A stretch of 64,000 bases of DNA from Microbacterium hominis (GTDB taxonomy: Bacteria; Actinomycetota; Actinomycetes; Actinomycetales; Microbacteriaceae). The stretch spans positions 2,232,001 to 2,296,000 of the forward strand of contig NZ_CP054038.1 of NCBI RefSeq assembly GCF_013282805.1, written 5' to 3'. The notes below the pieces were generated by a model. That model searched no databases and was not told the origin of the DNA. It saw only the letters and a list, made by a program, of their open reading frames with translations. Both the position numbers and the translations under genes were made by a program. Shown piece by piece: positions 17,193 through 29,354 of the stretch (the first letter of the stretch is position 1; each line of letters opens with the position of its first letter).

Positions 17193-18593
17193 ATGCCTCA
17201 TTACGACGTCGTCATCCTCGGCGCGGGCCCCGGCGGGTATGTCGCAGCGGTCCGCAGCGCGCAGCTCGGTCTCTCGGTCGCCATCATCGAAGAGAAGTAC
17301 TGGGGCGGTGTCTGCCTCAACGTCGGCTGCATCCCCTCCAAGGCTCTGCTCAAGAACGCCGATCTCGCCCACACCTTCACCCACAAAGCCGACCTGTTCG
17401 GCATCAAGGGCGATGTGGTCTTCGACTTCGGCGCCGCGTGGGACCGCAGCCGCAAGGTGGCGGACACGCACGTCAAGGGCATCCACTACCTGATGAAGAA
17501 GAACAAGGTCACCGAGTACGAGGGCCGCGGCACCTTCGTCGACGCGAACACGATCGACGTCGCCAAGGCCGACGGCTCGAGCGAGCGGGTGACCTTCGCC
17601 AACGCGATCATCGCCACCGGTTCGAAGGTGCGACTCCTCCCGGGCGTGCAGCTCGGCGGCAACATCGTGACCTACGAGGAGCAGATCCTCGCGCGCGACC
17701 TGCCGCAGTCGATCGTCATCGTCGGCGCCGGCGCCATCGGCATGGAGTTCGCCTTCGTGATGACCAACTACGGCGTGAAGGTCACGATCATCGAGTTCCT
17801 CGACCGCGCCCTCCCCAACGAGGATGAGGACGTCTCGAAGGAGATCGCCCGCCAGTACAAGAAGTACGGGGTCGACATCCTCACGGCCACCAAGGTGGAG
17901 ACCGTCACCGACCACGGCGACAAGGTCACCGTCACCTACAGCGACAACAAGTCCGGCGCGCAGGGCTCCATCGACGCCGACAAGGTCATGATGTCGATCG
18001 GCTTCGCCGCGAACGTCGAGGGCTTCGGTCTGGACAAGACCGGCGTGAAGCTCACCGACCGCGGCGCGATCGACATCGACGACCACATGCGCACGTCGGT
18101 CCCCCACATCTACGCCATCGGCGATGTGACCGCCAAGCTGCAGCTGGCCCACGTGGCCGAGGCGCAGGGCGTCGTGGCCGCCGAGACGATCGGCGGCGCC
18201 GAGACCCAGACGCTCGGCGACTACCGCATGATGCCGCGCGCCACGTTCTGCTCGCCGCAGGTCGCCTCGTTCGGCCTCACCGAGCAGCAGGCCCGCGACG
18301 CCGGCTACGACGTCAAGGTGGCGAAATTCCCGTTCTCGGCCAACGGCAAGGCGAACGGCCTCGGCGAGCCCGTCGGCTTCGTCAAGCTCATCGCCGACGG
18401 CGAGCACCTCGAGCTGCTCGGCGGCCACCTGATCGGCCCGGACGTCTCGGAGCTCCTGCCCGAGCTCACCCTCGCGCAGAAGTGGGACCTCACCGCGCTC
18501 GAGGCCGCACGCAACGTGCACACGCACCCGACCCTGTCGGAGGCCGTGCAGGAGGCGTTCCACGGGCTCGTCGGCCACATGATCAACCTCTGA
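17193..18593 (+). CDS. lpd: Dihydrolipoyl dehydrogenase (E3)
   Basis: FAD- and NAD-dependent enzyme that re-oxidises dihydrolipoyl groups of pyruvate and 2-oxoglutarate dehydrogenase complexes. The 466 residues show the FAD-binding [12 protein letters not shown] at the N-terminus, the redox disulfide [16 protein letters not shown] (residues about 38-50), NAD-binding [17 protein letters not shown] segment IYAIGDVTA, and the C-terminal catalytic [13 protein letters not shown] (His-Glu pair). The full length is present. It stands alone: a terminator follows directly, and the CopC-domain gene ends 10 bp upstream on the same strand. With the nearby GarA-like protein it belongs to the same metabolic node. 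Confidence 0.97.
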   Translation: MPHYDVVILGAGPGGYVAAVRSAQLGLSVAIIEEKYWGGVCLNVGCIPSKALLKNADLAHTFTHKADLFGIKGDVVFDFGAAWDRSRKVADTHVKGIHYLMKKNKVTEYEGRGTFVDANTIDVAKADGSSERVTFANAIIATGSKVRLLPGVQLGGNIVTYEEQILARDLPQSIVIVGAGAIGMEFAFVMTNYGVKVTIIEFLDRALPNEDEDVSKEIARQYKKYGVDILTATKVETVTDHGDKVTVTYSDNKSGAQGSIDADKVMMSIGFAANVEGFGLDKTGVKLTDRGAIDIDDHMRTSVPHIYAIGDVTAKLQLAHVAEAQGVVAAETIGGAETQTLGDYRMMPRATFCSPQVASFGLTEQQARDAGYDVKVAKFPFSANGKANGLGEPVGFVKLIADGEHLELLGGHLIGPDVSELLPELTLAQKWDLTALEAARNVHTHPTLSEAVQEAFHGLVGHMINL

Positions 18594-18608
18594 TCTTCCC
18601 CCACGACA

Positions 18609-18642
18609 AGAACCCCCGGTCGCTTCGGCGACCGGGGGTTCT
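18609..18642. terminator. Intrinsic terminator after lpd
   Basis: A perfect 15 bp stem (18609-18623 / 18628-18642) with a TTCG tetraloop and TTCTTCTCGTCT flank. The convergent CYTH gene ends 45 bp further on; the symmetrical stem could serve both. Confidence 0.92.
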
Positions 18643-18686
18643 TCTCGTCTCAGGTGCGAAGACGCAGATCGTCTCCGGTGCCGCGC

Positions 18687-19322
18687 TCAGACGCCGAGCG
18701 CGCGGGCGAGTTTGGATGCCGAGGTCGCGGCGCCCGCTCCGGCCGCATGTGCGGCGACCGTGACGGCCTCGAAGAACGCTTCGCGGTCGCGGGCGTCGAC
18801 GGGGCCCGCGGCGCCCAGCTCGATCTCCCATTCGCGCCATTCGCGCTCGATCCCGGAGCGCTCGTCCCTGGTGTAGACGTGGTCGTCGGCGAACTCGGCG
18901 ACGACCTCGCCGTCGGACGACAGCAGGTGGTAGGCCATGCGCTCGTTGCGGATGCGCGCCAGCGGTACGAGCGCGGCATCCGCATCCGGCAGCACGCCGG
19001 CCAGGGCCGCCCGCACCGCGGCGGGCACGTCGTCGGCGCCGCCCTCTCCGAGCGGCCACTGCAGCTCGACGCGGGCGCCGTCGATCTTCGGCCCCTTGAT
19101 GTGCCAGCCCTCGTCGGGGCCGCCGGTGCGCCGGCGCACGGCGTAGCCGGCCCGGCCGAGCGTCGCGTCGACCGTGTCGAGATAGAGCGCGTCGAGGTTT
19201 CGGGGGTCGGCGGCGCTCACCGCTTCGACGCCCGGCACCTCGAACCACTCCGGGATGCCGGTGACATGCGGCCCCACGTCGAACTTCAGCTCGATCTCGA
19301 GCGAGCGCACGGGCTCGCTCAT
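18687..19322 (-). CDS. CYTH-domain protein (triphosphate tunnel metalloenzyme fold)
   Basis: A 211-residue CYTH-superfamily protein. The signature ELKFDV (ExExK-type variant, EIELKF) is at residues 10-15, followed by LDALYLDTVDATL, YAVRRRTGG, WHIKGPK and basic/acidic residues typical of the tunnel (RIRNERMAYHLL, VVAEFADDHVYTRD, EWREWEIEL). CYTH enzymes hydrolyse or cyclise triphosphates such as thiamine triphosphate, inorganic triphosphate or ATP. No CHAD domain is fused, unlike many actinobacterial relatives. The following small gene starts inside its stop region on the same strand (19319/19322 overlap). Substrate unknown. Confidence 0.88.
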   Translation of the reverse strand: MSEPVRSLEIELKFDVGPHVTGIPEWFEVPGVEAVSAADPRNLDALYLDTVDATLGRAGYAVRRRTGGPDEGWHIKGPKIDGARVELQWPLGEGGADDVPAAVRAALAGVLPDADAALVPLARIRNERMAYHLLSSDGEVVAEFADDHVYTRDERSGIEREWREWEIELGAAGPVDARDREAFFEAVTVAAHAAGAGAATSASKLARALGV

Positions 19323-19540
19323 ACGGTGTCGCCGCTCGGGTCGATGTCGTCCTGCGACTCGACGAACCAGAACTCCGCCTCGGTGGGCCCGTCGGAGCCT
19401 CCGGTGTGCTGGGCGCCGCCCTGGCGCGCGTAGACGACCTGCGTCTCGCTGTAGGGGACGATCAGGCGATCGAGAGAGGCGTCGTCGAGCGGGAGGAGCT
19501 GCCCGTCGAGCGGGCCCCCGTGCAGTCGTGCAATGGCCAT
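19319..19540 (-). CDS. Small conserved hypothetical protein
   Basis: A 73-residue protein from the ATG at 19540 (an in-frame GTG at 19567 would add nine residues; neither has a good ribosome site). The sequence MAIARLHGGPLDGQLLPLDD resembles short actinobacterial proteins of unknown function with an N-terminal GGPLDG motif. No membrane segment. Its last codons overlap the start of the CYTH gene by four bases, so it is upstream in the same transcript. Function unknown. Confidence 0.65.
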   Translation of the reverse strand: MAIARLHGGPLDGQLLPLDDASLDRLIVPYSETQVVYARQGGAQHTGGSDGPTEAEFWFVESQDDIDPSGDTV

Positions 19541-19618
19541 GTGCTGAGCATAGACCCGCCCGAACACGCCCGACCGGCGGCGCGGCCGCGCCGGTTCAGG
19601 CCGACGATGCGCGCCGTC

Positions 19619-22141
<2,523 letters not shown>

Positions 22142-22257
22142 GGTATGAGGCTACCGAGCGGAGCCCCGTCGCGCCGCCCCCTCCACCGACCGGAACGCAC
22201 GCGTTACATGCGCGTCACGCGGCGTTCGCGGCGCCGGCGCGCGCATAGGCTGGAGCG

Positions 22258-22992
22258 GTGAAGCCGTTCGTCCTCCTCGCGACGCGCGCCGAAGATGTTC
22301 CGGCCGACGAGGAGTACGAGCTCTTCCTCCGCTACACGGGGCTCGCCGAGCGCGAGCTCCTGCGGGTGCGGCTCGAGGCCGAGGACATGCCCCGCTTCGA
22401 CCTCGATGCGCTCAGCGGCATCTTCGTCGGCGGCGGTCCCTTCAACGCCTCGGATCCGCTCGAGAAGAAGTCCGTCGTGCAGCGCCGGGTCGAGGCGGAG
22501 TTCGCGGCGCTCCTCGACGAGGTGGTGCCGCGCGACTTCCCGTTCCTCGGCGCGTGCTACGGCATCGGCACCCTCGGCGCGCACCAGGGGGCGGCGATCG
22601 ACCGCACCTATCCCGAGCCCATCGGCGTGGTGCCGGTGACCCTGAGCGAGGAGGGACTGGCCGATCCGCTGCTGGCGGGGCTGCCGAGCACCTTCGAGGC
22701 GTTCGTCGGCCACAAGGAGGCCATCTCGCACCTCCCCGCCTCCGCGACCCTGCTGGGCTCGTCGCCCGCGTGCCCGGTGCAGATGTTCCGCGTCGGCCGC
22801 AATGTGTATGCGACGCAGTTCCATCCGGAACTCGACGTCGAGGGCATCACCACCCGAATCCACGCGTACGCCGGATACGGCTACTTCGCCGCCGACGACC
22901 TCGAGCTGACGCTGGCCGCCGTCCACCGCGCGGCGGTGGCCCACCCGAGCCGCATCCTGCGCCGCTTCGTCGAGCGGTACGCGCGCGACTGA
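22258..22992 (+). CDS. Class I glutamine amidotransferase-like protein (GMP-synthase GATase domain)
   Basis: A 244-residue stand-alone GATase. The nucleophile Cys is in LGACYGIG (about residue 99) and the catalytic His/Glu in FHPEL (about 189-191). An N-terminal IFVGGGPFN replaces the usual oxyanion strand. Such free-standing proteins are often annotated as glutamine amidotransferase or GuaA-like, and may hydrolyse gamma-glutamyl compounds or have lost a partner. GTG at 22258; the leading sequence KPFVLLATRAEDVPADEEYE matches relatives. No synthetase partner lies next to it. Confidence 0.88.
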   Translation: MKPFVLLATRAEDVPADEEYELFLRYTGLAERELLRVRLEAEDMPRFDLDALSGIFVGGGPFNASDPLEKKSVVQRRVEAEFAALLDEVVPRDFPFLGACYGIGTLGAHQGAAIDRTYPEPIGVVPVTLSEEGLADPLLAGLPSTFEAFVGHKEAISHLPASATLLGSSPACPVQMFRVGRNVYATQFHPELDVEGITTRIHAYAGYGYFAADDLELTLAAVHRAAVAHPSRILRRFVERYARD

Positions 22993-23040
22993 CGCCCTCG
23001 CCCCCGCGGCTTCGCCCCGGTCGCCCGCGTTGTCGCTGCG

Positions 23041-23757
23041 TCACCCCGAGACGACGCGGGAGATGGATGCCTCGCCCGCGGGCTCCGCGGCGGCCAGGCC
23101 GGCGCCGAGGCCGATGTCGACGAGCACGACCTCGCCCGCGAACTCCGGCCCCCGCCCGGTGACGAGTCCCGCCTTCACCCCGCCGAAGGTCACCGTGAGG
23201 GTCGCCGGGAGGATCGCGCCGGCCATCGCGCCCGCGTCGGGGTCGAGGCCGCTCGGCAGGTCCACCGCGATCACGCGGGTGCGCCCCGCGGCCACCGCGG
23301 GCAGCAGCGCCGAGACGGCGGCCGCGGCGGTGCCGCGGAGCGCCCGCGCGCCCGACCCGCCGAGTCCGAGCACGCCGTCGAGCACGACGTCGGGTGCGGC
23401 ATCCATCGATCCGTCCGCACCGTGCCCGGCCGCGATCTCGCTCACGTCGATGAGCCGCGCGCCCGCCGCCACCGCGGCGCCCAGCGCCGCCTCGTGCACA
23501 CGGGTGCCGACGGGCAGCACATCGATGACGAGGTCTTCCGCATCGGCGAGATCCGCGGCGGCCAACAGCGCGTCACCGCCGTTGTCGCCGCTGCCGGCCA
23601 GCACCAGCACGCGCCGATCGCCGGTGGTGCGTTCCTCGCGCACGATCCGGGCGAGGGCCGCAGCCGCGCGGCGCATGAGCGGCTCCCCCGCCTCCAGGAG
23701 CGGCTGCTCGGCGGCGCGCACCTGCGCGGCGGTGTAGGTCGGCACAGTGACGCTCAT
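23041..23757 (-). CDS. nnrE: NAD(P)H-hydrate epimerase (YjeF N-terminal domain protein)
   Basis: Metabolite-repair enzyme that epimerises damaged (R)-NAD(P)HX so it can be re-dehydrated. The 238-residue protein has AAQVRAAEQPLLEAGEPLMRRAA, the nucleotide loop LAGSGDNGGDALLAAA, and VIAVDLPSGLDPDAG with the catalytic Asp. The C-terminal dehydratase domain found in E. coli Nnr is absent, so the dehydratase must be encoded elsewhere. The start ATG at 23757 overlaps the stop of the upstream YihY gene (ATGA), implying coupling. An open frame runs upstream to 24726 but is only the shadow of that gene. Confidence 0.88.
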   Translation of the reverse strand: MSVTVPTYTAAQVRAAEQPLLEAGEPLMRRAAAALARIVREERTTGDRRVLVLAGSGDNGGDALLAAADLADAEDLVIDVLPVGTRVHEAALGAAVAAGARLIDVSEIAAGHGADGSMDAAPDVVLDGVLGLGGSGARALRGTAAAAVSALLPAVAAGRTRVIAVDLPSGLDPDAGAMAGAILPATLTVTFGGVKAGLVTGRGPEFAGEVVLVDIGLGAGLAAAEPAGEASISRVVSG

Positions 23758-24776
23758 GCCGATGCACGCTCCTTCGCCTCGGCCTCGCGTGCGGTGCGCA
23801 GCTCGTCGCTCGCCGCCTGCACCGCGGCTTCGGCGCGACGCACCCGGCGCTGCGCGAACGTCGACGCGCCGTACTTCTCGCGCACACGGTCTTCGCTTTC
23901 GAGCACGCCGACGACGATGTAGGCCGAGGCGATGAGGATCACCTGCGCCGACAGGTTGAACCACAGCAGCAGCGCGATCAGCGAGGCGAAGGTCGCCAGC
24001 AGCGGGTTGGAGGTGGCTCCGCCCACGAACAGGCCCGACAGCTCCTGCAGCACGATGAGCCCCGCCCCGCCCAGGAGCGCGCCCGGCCACAGCGCTCGCG
24101 CCGGCGCCTTGACCCCCGACAGGGAGAGGAACAGCACCGCGATCACGGCGACATCCAGGAGGAAGACGACGCCGATGCCGGCCCACCGGGTGAGGGTGCG
24201 TGCCGCAGGGCCGGACTCGGAGACGCCGAACAGGTTCGCCACCAGGTCGACGCCGACGTTGGCGAGCACGGTCATCACGGCCGAGGCGACCAGCGCGAGG
24301 GCGATCCCGATCGCGAGGGCGAGGTTGCGCAGCATCTTCCACACGTAGGGCAGATCGTCGCGCAGCTTGCCCGCGATCAGCCGCATCGCGTTGCGCAGCG
24401 CCGTGATCGCGCTGATGGCGGTGAACACCAGCACCACGGCCGAGGCGATGGATGCGAAGGTGAGGCCGGCAGGGGCCGTGATGTCTTCGGGGTCGACCAC
24501 GCCACCCGGCCCGACGAGCCCCGGCACGGCCGCGTCGACCGCCGCGACGATCGCCTCGATCACCTGGGGGTTGTCGCCGAGCCAGATGGCGGCGATCGTG
24601 AAGCCCAGCAGCACACCCGCGAACACGCTGAACAGCGTGCGGTAGGTGACGCTGTCGGCCAGCATCGGCCCGCGGTACTCGATGTACAGCAGGAAGGAGC
24701 GCACGAGCTTGAGCGTGAGCACCCACGCGATGGCCTTCTTGATGAACTGTTTGATCCGTGCGATCAGATCACGCAT
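23754..24776 (-). CDS. YihY/BrkB-family inner membrane protein
   Basis: A 340-residue polytopic membrane protein from the ATG at 24776 (the frame could extend to 24896). The family signature is present: RSFLLYIEYRGPMLADSVTYRTLFSVFAG, then about six membrane helices including GFTIAAIWLGD, FASIASAVVLVFTAISAIT, IGVVFLLDVAVIAVLFL and a final LLLWFNLSAQVILIASAYIVV. The C-terminal 60 residues are charged and probably coiled (RVRRAEAAVQAASDELRTAREAEAKERASA). The BrkB link to serum resistance is historical; it is not an RNase BN. Molecular role unknown. It is upstream of nnrE in a two-gene operon. Confidence 0.88.
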   Translation of the reverse strand: MRDLIARIKQFIKKAIAWVLTLKLVRSFLLYIEYRGPMLADSVTYRTLFSVFAGVLLGFTIAAIWLGDNPQVIEAIVAAVDAAVPGLVGPGGVVDPEDITAPAGLTFASIASAVVLVFTAISAITALRNAMRLIAGKLRDDLPYVWKMLRNLALAIGIALALVASAVMTVLANVGVDLVANLFGVSESGPAARTLTRWAGIGVVFLLDVAVIAVLFLSLSGVKAPARALWPGALLGGAGLIVLQELSGLFVGGATSNPLLATFASLIALLLWFNLSAQVILIASAYIVVGVLESEDRVREKYGASTFAQRRVRRAEAAVQAASDELRTAREAEAKERASA

Positions 24777-24874
24777 GGCCGCCACCTTACCGACGGCTCC
24801 GTCCGCGCACACGGGGCTGGACACGCGGCCTCGCACCCGCCACGTAGGATGGCTCCGGGGATTGGGGAAATACC

Positions 24875-26548
24875 GTGAGGGGACTCGCACAGACACTCGT
24901 GCTGACCGGGGCCGTGCGCGCGGCGGACATGTCCGCCGCGCTCGCCGAGGTCGGCGACGGGCCGGAGCTGCCGCAGCTGCTCGTCAGCCGCAGCATCATC
25001 ACCGAGGGGCAGGTCGCCGAAGCGGTGGCGCTGCAGACCGGCCACCGCTACTTCGACATGAGCGAGGTGCAGATCGCACCCGACGTGCTGAGCCTCGTGC
25101 CCGGCAACCTCTGCCGCAAGTACCAGCTCATTCCGCTGGATCGCACGCGCGGCAAGGTGATCGTCGGGATGCTGGATCCCACCGACATCATCGCGATCGA
25201 CGACATCACCAGCCTCACCGACCTGCAGGTCGAGGCGATCGTCGTCGCCGGCGACGCGCTGCGCCAGGCGTTCGAGCGGTACCTGCGCTCCGACGAGGAG
25301 CTCAGCGACCTCTCCGAGCAGATGGGCGAGTCCGCGGCATCCACGACTCCCGGCGTCGTGTTCACCGAGTCGCTCGATGAGCAGGATGCCGACGCCCCCG
25401 TCGTGCGCTTCGTGAACCTGCTCATCACGCAGGCGATCAACGACCGCGCGAGCGACATCCACATCGAGCCCGGCGAGAACTCGCTGGCGGTGCGGTTCCG
25501 CATCGACGGCGTGCTGCACGAGATGCAGCACGCGCCCCGCGCGATCCAGGACGGCGTCATCTCGCGCCTGAAGATCATGTCGTCGATCGACATCGCCGAG
25601 AAGCGCAAGCCGCAGGACGGCCGTCTGTCGGTCACGCACGAGGGCCGCACGATCGACCTGCGCGTGGCGACGCTGCCGACCGTGTGGGGCGAGAAGATCG
25701 TCATGCGCATCCTCGACACCTCGGGCACCGCCCTCGCGATGAGCGACCTGCGGTTCTCGGCGATCAACGAGCAGCGCTTCCGCGCCGCCATCACCCGCCC
25801 GCACGGCATGGTGCTCGCCACCGGCCCCACGGGCTCGGGAAAGTCGACGACGCTCTACACGGCGCTGCGCACGGTGGCCAACCCCCGCATCAACGTCATC
25901 ACGGTCGAAGACCCGGTGGAGTACCGCATCGCGGGCATCAACCAGGTGCAGGTGAACAACCGCGCCGGGCTCACGTTCGCCTCGGCGCTGCGCTCGATCC
26001 TGCGCAGCGACCCCGACGTGGTGCTGGTGGGCGAGATCCGCGACAAGGAGACGGCGGTCATCTCCATCGAGGCCGCCCTCACCGGACACCTCGTACTCTC
26101 GACGCTGCACACCAACGACGCCCCCTCGGCGCTCACCCGGCTCACCGAGATCGGCACCGAGCCGTTCCTCGTGGCCACCGCACTCTCGGCCGTCGTCGCC
26201 CAGCGCCTCGCCCGGCGCCTGTGCACCCGCTGCCGCGAGCCGTACACCGAGAGCGGCGACGTGCTCGATTCCCTCGGCTTCCCGCACGATCCGAGCGACC
26301 TGCCGGAGATCTTCCGCGCGAAGGGATGCCAGGCCTGCTCGGGCACCGGCTACCGCGGCCGCGTCGGCCTCCACGAGGTGATGACGATGTCCGACGAGCT
26401 CGAGCAGCTGGTCGTGACCCGCGCCACCGGCACCGAGATGCGCCAGGTCGCCATCGCGCAGGGCATGGTCTCTCTCCGCGACGACGGCTGGGGCAAGGTG
26501 GCCGAGGGCCTCACGACCATCGAAGAGGTGCTGCGCGTCTCGCTCTGA
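24875..26548 (+). CDS. pilB: Type IV pilus extension ATPase PilB (GspE family)
   Basis: Cytoplasmic hexameric ATPase that powers pilus polymerisation. The 557 residues have an N-terminal MshEN/GspE-N domain (about 1-145), then the N2 domain, Walker A GPTGSGKSTTL near 312-322, Asp box, Walker B DPDVVLVGEIRD, and the zinc-binding tetracysteine (CTRC ... CQAC) that separates PilB from PilT. GTG at 24875. It lies alone on the plus strand and converges on the pilC end of the pilus operon, instead of leading that operon as is common. Divergent from yihY with a 98 bp spacer that must hold its promoter. Confidence 0.95.
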   Translation: MRGLAQTLVLTGAVRAADMSAALAEVGDGPELPQLLVSRSIITEGQVAEAVALQTGHRYFDMSEVQIAPDVLSLVPGNLCRKYQLIPLDRTRGKVIVGMLDPTDIIAIDDITSLTDLQVEAIVVAGDALRQAFERYLRSDEELSDLSEQMGESAASTTPGVVFTESLDEQDADAPVVRFVNLLITQAINDRASDIHIEPGENSLAVRFRIDGVLHEMQHAPRAIQDGVISRLKIMSSIDIAEKRKPQDGRLSVTHEGRTIDLRVATLPTVWGEKIVMRILDTSGTALAMSDLRFSAINEQRFRAAITRPHGMVLATGPTGSGKSTTLYTALRTVANPRINVITVEDPVEYRIAGINQVQVNNRAGLTFASALRSILRSDPDVVLVGEIRDKETAVISIEAALTGHLVLSTLHTNDAPSALTRLTEIGTEPFLVATALSAVVAQRLARRLCTRCREPYTESGDVLDSLGFPHDPSDLPEIFRAKGCQACSGTGYRGRVGLHEVMTMSDELEQLVVTRATGTEMRQVAIAQGMVSLRDDGWGKVAEGLTTIEEVLRVSL

Positions 26549-26680
26549 GCGCTGCAGATGAGTGGATGCCGCGGCTGCGGCGGGATGCCGCGGCTGCGGC
26601 GATCGCGCCGGGCCCGGCGCGGCGGCGCGGCGAGGCGATCGCGACTGGCCCGGAGCCGCGGTGAGCGCCACGTGCTGCGT

Positions 26681-26818
26681 CCCACGACCGCGCCACCTTC
26701 CGGCATCCGCGCCATCCCCGCGCACGCCAACCCCACGACCGCGCCACCTTCCGGCATCCGCGCCATCCCCGCGCACGCCAACCCCACGACCGCGCCACCT
26801 TCCGGCATCCGCGCCATC
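26681..26818. repeat. 51 bp tandem repeat, about 2.7 copies
   Basis: Copies start at 26681, 26732 and 26783, each opening with CCCACGACCGCGCCACCTTC. The first two are full 51 bp units with no difference seen; the third stops after 36 bp. Since 51 is divisible by three, all frames stay open, which creates spurious ORFs. It is a minisatellite-like array between the two convergent halves of the pilus locus. Confidence 0.9.
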
Positions 26819-26885
26819 GATCGGTGCAGCGGATGCCGCAAACTGCCGCGCACGGGTGAGCCGCCTCGCTCCCCCCGCACAGCAC

Positions 26886-26903
26886 ACCGCCCCCGGGGGC
26901 GGT
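26886..26903. terminator. GC palindrome, probable terminator between pilB and pilC
   Basis: ACCGCCCCCGGGGGCGGT is a perfect 18 bp palindrome 338 bp after pilB and 78 bp after the pilC stop in its own direction. There is no U-run, so it may act only as a transcription block or mRNA end protector for the pilus operon. Confidence 0.4.
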
Positions 26904-26980
26904 GCCTCACCCGGGGGCGGCTCGCCGACGTCGGATCCGATGGGAGGGGATGACGTCGAGCCTGTGGCTGCGCTCGCGCG

Positions 26981-28216
26981 CTATTGCTGACTGAGTTCGC
27001 CGTACAGCGTGAAGATCGGCAGGTACAGCGAGACGACCATGCCTCCGATGATGACGCCGAGGCCGACGATGAGCACCGGCTCGATGGTCGACGACAGCTG
27101 CGAGGTGGCCGTCTCGACCTCGTCCTCGTAGAAGTCGGCGATGCTCGCGAGCATCTCCACGAGCGTGCCCGACTCCTCGCCGACCGACACCATCTGCGGA
27201 ACCATCAGCGGGAAGACGTCGGCCTTCTCCAGCGGCGCCGCGAACGACTTGCCCTGGCGGATCGACTCCTGCACGCTGAGAACGGCTTGCTCGACCTTGT
27301 GGTTGTTCGAGGCCTGGCCGACGATGCCGAGAGCCTGGATGATCGGCACTCCCGCGTTGAGCATCATCGAGAGGTTCCGGGCGAACCGCGACACGGCGAG
27401 CTTGGTGTTCAGCGGGCCGAAGATCGGCATCTTCAGCTTGATCGGGTCGATCACCTTGCGCACCCGCTCGGTGTGCCGGTTGCGCATCCACCAGATCCAG
27501 CCGATGAACACGACCACGGCCAGCAGCGGCAGGAACCACCCCATGTTGTTCGACAGCACGACGAGGATCTGGGTGGGAAGCGGCAGCTGGCCGCCCAGGC
27601 TCGCGAACATGCCCTCGAAGATCGGCACGATGAAGGTGACCATCGCCAGCACGCCCAGGATCGCGACGATCAGCACGATCGTCGGGTAGGTCGTGGCGGC
27701 GCGGATCTTGTTCTGCAGCTCGGCCTCTTTGCGGTAGTTCTCCGCGAGCGAGGCGAGCGCCGGCCCCAGGAATCCGCCGGTCTCGCCGACGCGCACGATG
27801 CTCAGCATGAGGGGCGGGAAGATGTCGGGATGCCGCGCCATGGCCGCCGACAGCGACGAGCCCGCCTCGATATCGGCGTGCACGGCCACGAGCGCCGGCT
27901 GCAGCTTCTTGTCCTCGGTCTGTTCGATGAGGATCGCGAGGGTGCGCATGAGCGGGAGGCCGGCGTTGATGAGACCGGACATCTGCTTGGCGAAGATCGC
28001 GAGGTTCTTGGCCGACACGTGCTTGGTCAGCCCGGGGATCTTGATCTCCATCTGCAGGCCGGTCTTCGACACGGCCGACACATCGAGCGGAGTGAGTCCC
28101 TGTGCCTTCAGCTTGGTGGTGACGGCCGCTTCGCTGGCGGCCTCGATCGTGCCCTTCACGACCGCTCCCCCGCGCGGGTCGACCGCGCGGTAGGTGAACT
28201 CCTGCACGACGGCCAT
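26981..28216 (-). CDS. pilC: Type IV pilus platform protein PilC (GspF family)
   Basis: Polytopic inner-membrane platform of the pilus machine. The 411 residues hold two GspF domains: residues about 70-190 (FAKQMSGLINAGLPLMRTLAIL...) and 270-395 (FARNLSMMLNAGVPIIQALGIV...), with membrane helices near 168-220 and at the end (VLIVGLGVIIGGMVVSLYLPIF). The N-terminal FTYRAVDPRGGAVVKGTIEA is the usual soluble start. ATG at 28216 lies one base after the pilT stop, indicating co-translation. It is the last gene of the pilus operon. Confidence 0.94.
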   Translation of the reverse strand: MAVVQEFTYRAVDPRGGAVVKGTIEAASEAAVTTKLKAQGLTPLDVSAVSKTGLQMEIKIPGLTKHVSAKNLAIFAKQMSGLINAGLPLMRTLAILIEQTEDKKLQPALVAVHADIEAGSSLSAAMARHPDIFPPLMLSIVRVGETGGFLGPALASLAENYRKEAELQNKIRAATTYPTIVLIVAILGVLAMVTFIVPIFEGMFASLGGQLPLPTQILVVLSNNMGWFLPLLAVVVFIGWIWWMRNRHTERVRKVIDPIKLKMPIFGPLNTKLAVSRFARNLSMMLNAGVPIIQALGIVGQASNNHKVEQAVLSVQESIRQGKSFAAPLEKADVFPLMVPQMVSVGEESGTLVEMLASIADFYEDEVETATSQLSSTIEPVLIVGLGVIIGGMVVSLYLPIFTLYGELSQQ

Positions 28217-28217
28217 G

Positions 28218-29351
<1,134 letters not shown>

Positions 29352-29354
29352 CGC

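Larger units (their letters stand above)
26549..26980. other. 432 bp convergent spacer between pilB and pilC, repeat-rich, no gene
   Basis: No credible coding sequence. Contents in order: two 17-18 bp copies of a GGATGCCGCGGCTGCGG unit at 26564 and 26583; a 51 bp tandem array (26681-26818); the 18 bp perfect palindrome at 26886-26903; and a second GGGGGCGG copy near 26912. The open frames across it in several phases are produced by the repeats. Confidence 0.75.

Noticed and set aside
26681..26818. CRISPR-like array
   Set aside because: The 51 bp units follow each other directly without spacers, there are fewer than three copies, and no cas genes are present.
26350..26990. Open frames through the pilB-pilC spacer, including one coding repeated MARMPEGGAVVGLACAG
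   Set aside because: They arise because the repeat length is divisible by three; there is no ribosome site or non-repetitive coding part.
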